From Gemmatimonadota bacterium (lineage in GTDB: Bacteria; Gemmatimonadota; Gemmatimonadetes; Gemmatimonadales; Gemmatimonadaceae): a DNA stretch of 64,000 bases. The notes under the pieces were generated by a model. It saw only the letters and a list, made by a program, of their open reading frames with translations. It did no database searches and was not told the DNA's origin. Positions 57,801-64,000 of the stretch are shown in pieces (the stretch's first letter is position 1; the number at the start of each line of letters is the position of its first letter). The position numbers and the translations under genes were made by a program. The stretch lies in assembly GCA_021324775.1 (NCBI GenBank), contig JAJPIM010000043.1, forward strand, positions 80,873 to 144,872, written 5' to 3'.

Positions 57801-58194
57801 CATTACGCCTGCGCTGGCGGAAGAGGGGTTGGCCCGCGAAGTGATCAGTGCCGTGCAGCGGACGCGAAAGGACGCGGGATTCTCGCTCAGCGACCGGATC
57901 CGGCTCGTGGTGGATGCCGAGCCGCGGGTCGCGGCAGCAGTCCAGACACATCGGGACTGGATCGCGCGTGAGGTGCTGGCGCGCGACGTCACGGTCGGCG
58001 GCACCCCCCTCCCGCCTGACGGGTTCGCCAACCGTCCGGCGGGGCCGGGTCCGAGCATGGACGGAGGCTCGGACGACGCGGGGAGGCGGAAAGAGGGAAC
58101 GCCGAAGCACACGGCGGGATTTGACGCGGTACGCACGCTCGATCTCGATGGACTGCGCGTGCGCATTGCCCTCACTCGGGAATTGCAATCATGA
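54826..58194 (+). CDS. ileS: Isoleucyl-tRNA synthetase (eukaryote-like IleS2 type)
   Basis: [72 protein letters not shown]; GTG overlaps PNP stop. Confidence 0.95.
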   Translation: [1122 protein letters not shown]

Positions 58195-58613
58195 CGTCAC
58201 CAGACGTGACCGCCGGCAAGAAGTTCAAGCCGATGTCGAAGAAACTGCTGGCGCATTTCGAGAAGCGCCTGTTGGAAGAGCGGAAGCGTGTCCTGAAGGA
58301 ACTCGGCAACTACAATGAGGCGTTCGGAGCGACGCCGCAGAATGCGGACGGCGACCTGAGCTCGTATTCTTTTCACATGGCGGACCAGGGGACCGACGCC
58401 ATGGAGCGCGAGAAGGCATTCCTGTTCGCGAGCCAGGAGGGGCGGTTTCTCTGGCACATCGACGAGGCGCTGCGCCGCCTGTACCGGGCCCCGGAGACCT
58501 TCGGCCGCTGCCACAACTGCGGGGAGGAGATCGCGTACGAACGGCTCGATGCGCTCCCGCATGCGCGTTACTGTATTGCGTGTAAGCAACGCGAAGAGGA
58601 TGGCAAGCGCTGA
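58191..58613 (+). CDS. TraR/DksA-type zinc-finger protein
   Basis: TFGRCHNCGEEIAYERLDALPHARYCIACKQREE. Confidence 0.92.
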   Translation: MTSPDVTAGKKFKPMSKKLLAHFEKRLLEERKRVLKELGNYNEAFGATPQNADGDLSSYSFHMADQGTDAMEREKAFLFASQEGRFLWHIDEALRRLYRAPETFGRCHNCGEEIAYERLDALPHARYCIACKQREEDGKR

Positions 58614-58616
58614 TCT

Positions 58617-59159
58617 ATGGCAGACAGTCAAACGATCGGGGAGGAGGAGCGCCGCGCGCGCCAGCACCGGCTGTTCTGGGGGCTGGCGGCTCTGGTCGTC
58701 GCAGCGGACATCGCCACCAAGGCGGTAGCCGTATCGGCGCTGTCCCGCGGCATTCCGCGCGATATCGTGGGCACCGTCGTCAAGCTGGTCCTGGTCTACA
58801 ACCCCGGGGCCGCGTTCGGCCTGTGGTTCGGCCCCAACTCGCGCTGGATCTTCCTGGTGCTGACCGCCTGCGCCCTGGCGGTGTTGACGAAGCTCTACCG
58901 GGCGACGCCGGCCGGCGACGTCCTGCGCACCGTCGCGATCGGTCTGGTTTGTGGTGGGGCGATCGGGAATCTCTTCGACCGGCTCCGGTCGCCCAACGGC
59001 GTCGTGGATTTCATCGACATCGGCGTGGGATACCACCGCTGGCCGACGTTCAACATCGCCGACATGGCGGTCACTACGGGCGCGATTCTGCTCGCGTGGG
59101 TGCTCTGGGTCGAGGATCGGGCCCCGTCGCGGAGAGCGGCCCCTCTGCCCGAGATGTAG
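58617..59159 (+). CDS. lspA: Signal peptidase II
   Basis: LVLVYNPGAAFGLW; GGAIGNLFDRLRSPNGVVDFIDIGVGYHRWPTFNIADMAVTTGAILL. Confidence 0.95.
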   Translation: MADSQTIGEEERRARQHRLFWGLAALVVAADIATKAVAVSALSRGIPRDIVGTVVKLVLVYNPGAAFGLWFGPNSRWIFLVLTACALAVLTKLYRATPAGDVLRTVAIGLVCGGAIGNLFDRLRSPNGVVDFIDIGVGYHRWPTFNIADMAVTTGAILLAWVLWVEDRAPSRRAAPLPEM

Positions 59160-60222
59160 CACGCCGGCCGAGTCGTCTCCCAGGCAATTCGATTTCCTCG
59201 CTGCCGGCGGCGGCCGCCTTGATGTGGTCGTCGCGACGCACGGCGATCTGTCGCGCACCCAGGCCGCCACGCTGATCGCGACCGGAGGGGTTACAGTCGA
59301 CGGACGGCGGGAGAAAGCCGCCTACCGGGTTCGCGCCGGCGAACGCGTGTCCGTGTCGGTGCCCGCGCCGCCGGGGCGAGATGTGGTGCCGGAGACCATT
59401 CCCCTGCGAGTCGTCTACGAGGACGAGTGGCTCCTGGTGGTCGACAAACCCGCAGGCATGGTCGTCCATCCCGCGCCAGGCCACTGGACCGGGACCCTCG
59501 TCAACGCCTTGATGGGACGGGCCGCGGGCCGGGCGCCCGGTGGAGACGAGCATCCGGACGATGGCGGGGCGGGGGGGCCGATTGCTTCCGAGCGTGCGGG
59601 CATCGTGCATCGCCTCGACAAGGAGACGTCGGGACTACTGTTGGTGGCGCGAACGGACCGCGTGCACCGCCAACTGAGCGACGCGATCGCACGGCGAGAT
59701 GTCCAGCGGCGCTACGTGGTGCTGGCGTGGGGTCACCTGACCGAGGACAGGGTCACTGTCGAGCGTCCAATCGGCCGGGATCCACGAGACCGAAAGCGCA
59801 TGGCGATCGTCAGTAGCGGTCGGCCGGCGCGAACGGATTTCGTGCGCCTGGCGCGCTTCGATTCAGCGGATTTGCTCCGGGCCAAACTCCATTCGGGGCG
59901 CACCCACCAGATCCGTGTCCATCTCGCGTCTCTGGGACATCCGGTTGCCGGTGACGACACGTACGGGGGGGGCGGCGGACGCCGCCTGATCGGGCTGCCG
60001 GCGCGGCGCCACTTCCTGCACGCGGCGTGGCTGACGTTGCGGCACCCGGTGACGGGGGACATGCTCGACCTGCGATCACCGCTGCCACCGGACCTGCGCG
60101 AGTCGCTGGACACGCTGGCCAGCGGGGGCGAGCCGATCCGGGTCGTGGGTGGAGCGGGGGCCAACGGGGGGACGGAGGGAGATGTACTCACCGATGTCGG
60201 GTTCTACGAGCGCGATGCGTGA
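59160..60222 (+). CDS. RluD-type pseudouridine synthase (start approximate)
   Basis: S4 domain DVVVATHGDLSRTQAATLIATGGVTVDG; GIVHRLDKETSGLLLVARTD; no clear ATG at the expected N-terminus within ORF 58951..60222. Confidence 0.9.
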
Positions 60223-60715
60223 TGTGGCGCAGACTCCCGGGCTGGATGAGCCCGAGGAGGCGCTTGGTTTCGAGCACGCCATCGGGAACTCCGCCGAAGC
60301 GCCGCGGCTCCTCGTCTTTGCGGCGGCGGGCCGCACCTGCGCGTGCGAGCTGAGCGGCGTCCGGGAGATCATTCCCAACCGACGGGCCACGCCGTTGCCG
60401 GGCGCGCCGCCCTTCGTCAACGGCCTGATCAACCTGCGAGGATCGATCGTCACCGTCCTCGATCTGAGTGTCCGGCTGGGCGGTCCGCCGGTCCCGGAGG
60501 GCCGCGGATCGATCATTCTCGTTGACGCTGTGACGAAAGTCGTTGGTCTAACAGTAGATGAGCTGCGTGATGTCCAGCGAGTTCTGAGGTCGGATATCGG
60601 CCCGGCAGACAAATCTGGCGGGGAAGACGGGCTTGCGAGCGGGGTGTTGCGGGTCGGGGACGAGGTGGTCGTTTTGCTCGACGTCGCCCGGATCATCGCT
60701 CACGCACTGCTGTAG
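60182..60715 (+). CDS. cheW: Chemotaxis coupling protein CheW
   Basis: LLVFAAAGRTCACELSGVREIIPNRRATPLPGAPPFVNGLINLRGSIVTVLDLSVRLG. Confidence 0.92.
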   Translation: MYSPMSGSTSAMRDVAQTPGLDEPEEALGFEHAIGNSAEAPRLLVFAAAGRTCACELSGVREIIPNRRATPLPGAPPFVNGLINLRGSIVTVLDLSVRLGGPPVPEGRGSIILVDAVTKVVGLTVDELRDVQRVLRSDIGPADKSGGEDGLASGVLRVGDEVVVLLDVARIIAHALL

Positions 60716-60778
60716 TAACACTGCATTTCGACGACACTCAACACGTATCACCAGCCAGCGCGACGGTCGGGAGCCAAG

Positions 60779-61141
60779 GTGAGCCATACGGTACTGATTT
60801 GCGATGACGCGATCTTCATGCGCACGATGGTCGGTGACATCCTGCAGCAGGCCGGCTTCGACATCGTCGGTGAGGCGGAGACGGGGCTACAGGCGGTCGA
60901 GAAATACAAGCAGCTGCGGCCCGACCTCGTGACAATGGACATCGTCATGCCGGACATGGGCGGCATCGATGCCGTCCGCGAGATCACGCGATTCGACCCA
61001 CAGGCCAAGATCCTGATGTGCAGCGCCATGGGTCAGCAAGCGCTCGTGGTGGAGGCCATTCAGGCGGGGGCCAGGGATTTCGTCGTGAAGCCGTTCCAGC
61101 CAAGCCGTGTGCTGGAAGCGGTTCAGCGCGTGCTCGCCTAG
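60779..61141 (+). CDS. cheY: Response regulator CheY
   Basis: VLICDDAIFMRTMVGDILQQAGFDIVGEAETGLQAVEKYKQLRPDLVTMDIVMPDMGGIDAVREI...VVKPFQPSRVLEAV. Confidence 0.94.
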   Translation: MSHTVLICDDAIFMRTMVGDILQQAGFDIVGEAETGLQAVEKYKQLRPDLVTMDIVMPDMGGIDAVREITRFDPQAKILMCSAMGQQALVVEAIQAGARDFVVKPFQPSRVLEAVQRVLA

Positions 61142-61178
61142 ACCGGCTCGCGGCGTCGACCGCCGGCTCCGCCGACCC

Positions 61179-63281
61179 GTGGACACCGCGCGCTACGCCG
61201 AGCTGTTCCTCACCGAAAGCAGGGAACACGTCTCGGCGATCAACCACGCCCTGCTCGAACTCGAGCGGGCTTCCGATGGCGGCCGCAATGCCGGCCAAGG
61301 CCATCCTCCCGCCGACGAGGCGCGGCGATCGGCCATAGCGGCCCTCTTCCGCGCGGTCCACACGATCAAGGGGATGAGCGCGACGATGGGCTACACCGCC
61401 GTCGCCACCCTGTCGCACGAACTGGAAGCGCTGCTGGACTGGTTGCGGCGCGGTGACGCGATGGTCAACACCGCACTCATGGACACGCTCTTCAAGGCTG
61501 CAGACGCACTCGAATCGTCGATCGAGCGCGCGGTGTCGGGGAAAGCAGCGGACGCCCGGATCGAGCGGATCGCGGCGCGGCTCCGGGATGCTGTCGCTCC
61601 CGCGACGAGCAGTGCTCGCGAGGCGCCGCGGGTGCTTGGCGTAACGAGAAGCCGTCCAGGGCGACAGGCTGGCCGTCGCCGAAAGACCCCGCCGCGCCCG
61701 CGTACCCGCACCCGGGCGTCACGCCCGGAACCGGTCGCGACCGCCGTGCCGGCGACCGTGATCCGCGTCCGGTTCATCGCCGATGCCCCACTCCGGGGAG
61801 CGCGCGCCGCCATGGCGCTGCAGCGCGCGCAGACGTTCGGCGAGGTACAGGCGGTTGAGCCCCCAGAGCACACGTTCTCGGAACCGGCCTTCGGGCAGGA
61901 GGTCACTATCCGGGTGGCGACCGCGGTCCCGCACGCGACGATCGCGCGGTCGATCGAGAGCGTCGGAGATGTCGCCGGCGTCGAGGTGGAAGGAGCGCCT
62001 CCCGACAGCCTCACGCCTCTCCCTGCCGGTATTGGCTCCCCGCCGGCACGACGGAGCCGTCCTTCCGGGCGCCACGCCGTAGGTGGGCCGGGAGCGGGTG
62101 GGAGCGACGTGGGAGAGGATCCCTATCGCGCTCGTCACGTGCGCATCGATCTGCGCCGTCTCGACGCGCTGATGAATCTCATCGGCGAACTGGTAATCGC
62201 ACGCGGCCGCCTCATGGCGCTCACCGCCGCATCCGAGGATCAGGCGCTGGCCGAGACGGTTCATCACTCGGCCCGGCTGATCGGCAACCTGCAGGACGAG
62301 ATCATGACGTGCCGTATGGTGCCTGTGTGGCAGGTCTTCGACCGGTTCCCGCGTCTCGTGCGCGATGCCGCGCGATCGCTTGGCAAGCAGGTGGCATTCG
62401 AGGTCTACGGCAAAGAGATCGAGCTCGATCGGTCGATGCTCGACGAGATCGGAGATCCGATCGTCCATTTGCTTCGTAACGCCGTCGACCACGGGATAGA
62501 AGCGCCCGACGTCCGGGTCGCCGCCGGAAAGGCCGCAGAGGGGCGGCTCACTCTCAGTGCCATTCGGGACCGGTCCGCAGTGCTCATCCGGGTCGAGGAT
62601 GACGGGCGCGGCATCGACCGCGACCGGGTCTTGGCCCGCGCACGCGACACAGGGCTGGTCGACGCGGCAACTTCCACCCTGACCGACGACGAGGTGGTCC
62701 GCCTTATCGCCCGCCCGGGGTTCACGACCGCGGACCAGGTGACCAACCTGTCTGGACGGGGAGTAGGGATCGACGCGGTGCAGGCCAAGGTGCGATCCCT
62801 CGGCGGGTCGGTGGACATCAAGTCGGTACCGGGCCAAGGGACTGTCGTGACCGCCCGGCTGCCGTTGACGCTGGCGATCATGCGGGCCTTACTGGCACGG
62901 ACGGGAGGGGACACATACGCGTTCCCCATGGCCCATGTCGATGAGACGGTAAGCGCCGAGGGATTGGCTTTGGCGTCGGTCCGGGGGCGCCCGGTGATGC
63001 TCCTCCGGGGAGAGGCCGTGCCCTACGTCCGCCTGCGCGAGCTGGTGGGCGTCCCAGGGGGCGCAGGTCCCACGGGGGGGCCCCTTGCCGAACAGCACGT
63101 TCTCGTGCTGGAGTCGGGTGGACGGCGCACGGCGGTCGCTGTCGATGAGCTGACGGGCCAGCAGGACATTGTGGTCAAGCAGTTCGACGCTGCGCGGGGG
63201 GGCCTGCCGCTCTTCAGCGGCGCGACGATTCTCGGGGACGGAGCCCCGGCCTTAATCGTCGATGTGAGTAGCCTCATCTGA
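61179..63281 (+). CDS. cheA: Chemotaxis histidine kinase CheA
   Basis: HTIKGMSATMGY phosphoacceptor; LRNAVDHGIEAPDVR; VTNLSGRGVGIDAV; GTG start at 61179. Confidence 0.95.
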   Translation: MDTARYAELFLTESREHVSAINHALLELERASDGGRNAGQGHPPADEARRSAIAALFRAVHTIKGMSATMGYTAVATLSHELEALLDWLRRGDAMVNTALMDTLFKAADALESSIERAVSGKAADARIERIAARLRDAVAPATSSAREAPRVLGVTRSRPGRQAGRRRKTPPRPRTRTRASRPEPVATAVPATVIRVRFIADAPLRGARAAMALQRAQTFGEVQAVEPPEHTFSEPAFGQEVTIRVATAVPHATIARSIESVGDVAGVEVEGAPPDSLTPLPAGIGSPPARRSRPSGRHAVGGPGAGGSDVGEDPYRARHVRIDLRRLDALMNLIGELVIARGRLMALTAASEDQALAETVHHSARLIGNLQDEIMTCRMVPVWQVFDRFPRLVRDAARSLGKQVAFEVYGKEIELDRSMLDEIGDPIVHLLRNAVDHGIEAPDVRVAAGKAAEGRLTLSAIRDRSAVLIRVEDDGRGIDRDRVLARARDTGLVDAATSTLTDDEVVRLIARPGFTTADQVTNLSGRGVGIDAVQAKVRSLGGSVDIKSVPGQGTVVTARLPLTLAIMRALLARTGGDTYAFPMAHVDETVSAEGLALASVRGRPVMLLRGEAVPYVRLRELVGVPGGAGPTGGPLAEQHVLVLESGGRRTAVAVDELTGQQDIVVKQFDAARGGLPLFSGATILGDGAPALIVDVSSLI

Positions 63282-63309
63282 TTAGGTGGACCCGGTGGAG
63301 CCCCTTGCC

Positions 63310-63930
63310 ATGGATGACATTCGTTCGCTCAAAGCGAATCAACTGGACGCACTTCGCGAGGTCGCCAACATCGGCGCCGGCCACGCGGCTACGGCGCTGT
63401 CGCAGATGACCGGGGGAACCATCATGATCAGCGTCCCCACGATCAACATCGCCCGGCTCGAAGATGTACCGCCTCAGATCACGGCCCCGGAGGAACCGGT
63501 CGCGGCCGTGCTCATGAACATGCTCGGCGATCTCACTGGGCGGACGCTGCTGGTATTCCCGCGGCCCACGGCGCTGCGCCTCGCGGGCCTGATGCTCAAC
63601 CGGCGGGCCGAGACCGAGATCGATCTGGGGGAGATCGAGCAATCCGCGATCAAAGAGGCGGGCAACATTCTCAGCGGGGCATACCTGAACGCGCTGAGCG
63701 ACTTCATGGGGTTGATGCTGCTCCCGTCGCCGCCGAGCCTGGCGGTGGATATGTCGAGTGCAGTGCTGACGACGGCCTATCTGCAGTTCGGGACGGACCG
63801 GGACTACGTCTTCTGTGTGGAGACGGAGTTCTTCATGCTGGAGCTCAACGAAAAACTGCGCGGGTTCTTCCTGCTGCTCCCGGACGTAGCATCGCTGCAC
63901 GCGATTCTGCGCGCCATCCGCGTCGCCTAG
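63310..63930 (+). CDS. cheC: Chemotaxis phosphatase CheC
   Basis: LDALREVANIGAGHAATALSQMTGGTIMISVP; IEQSAIKEAGNILSGAYLNALSDFMGL. Confidence 0.93.
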   Translation: MDDIRSLKANQLDALREVANIGAGHAATALSQMTGGTIMISVPTINIARLEDVPPQITAPEEPVAAVLMNMLGDLTGRTLLVFPRPTALRLAGLMLNRRAETEIDLGEIEQSAIKEAGNILSGAYLNALSDFMGLMLLPSPPSLAVDMSSAVLTTAYLQFGTDRDYVFCVETEFFMLELNEKLRGFFLLLPDVASLHAILRAIRVA

Positions 63931-63962
63931 CAGCCGCCGGCGAACGGCTCAGGAGAGCGCGC

Positions 63963-64000
63963 ATGGGCGCGGCCAACATGATCTCGGAGCGGGACCGCGA
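63963..64000 (+). CDS. Start of an unidentified CDS truncated by window end (MGAANMISERDR...)
   Basis: ATG 33 nt after cheC with upstream AGGAGAG. Confidence 0.4.
   Translation, partial: MGAANMISERDR

Overview
High-GC bacterial chromosomal window, probably Gemmatimonadota-like judging from gene content (lineage is inference). It is densely packed with protein-coding genes. No rRNA, tRNA, CRISPR array or transposon was recognised. Main blocks: ADOP-type ABC permease; tag glycosylase; a peroxiredoxin read through an in-frame TGA; thioredoxin/CcdA pair; LVIVD protein plus multicopper oxidase operon; xdhC/mocA-like pair; large membrane pentapeptide-repeat protein; mtnA; imuA-imuB-dnaE2 mutagenesis cassette; tandem lipoprotein paralogs next to aroH; infA; lytic transglycosylase; ABC exporter; aceA; sugar-uptake and glycosidase cluster; htpX/lemA; tilS-hpt-ftsH-folP-cdaA; yggS-divIVA-PNP-ileS-dksA/traR-lspA-rluD; cheW-cheY-cheA-cheC. 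The strongest observation is at 3532..4134. Two adjacent ORFs in the same frame form one AhpC/TSA peroxiredoxin in which TGA occupies the peroxidatic Cys position. A perfect 7-bp stem-loop lies 15-36 nt downstream with a G in the second loop position, as expected for a bacterial SECIS, so this is a probable selenoprotein that would be mis-annotated as two fragments. Secondary observations include a segmental duplication that left an orphan 3' fragment of aroH between two lipoprotein paralogs, and an attenuator-like leader upstream of aroH.
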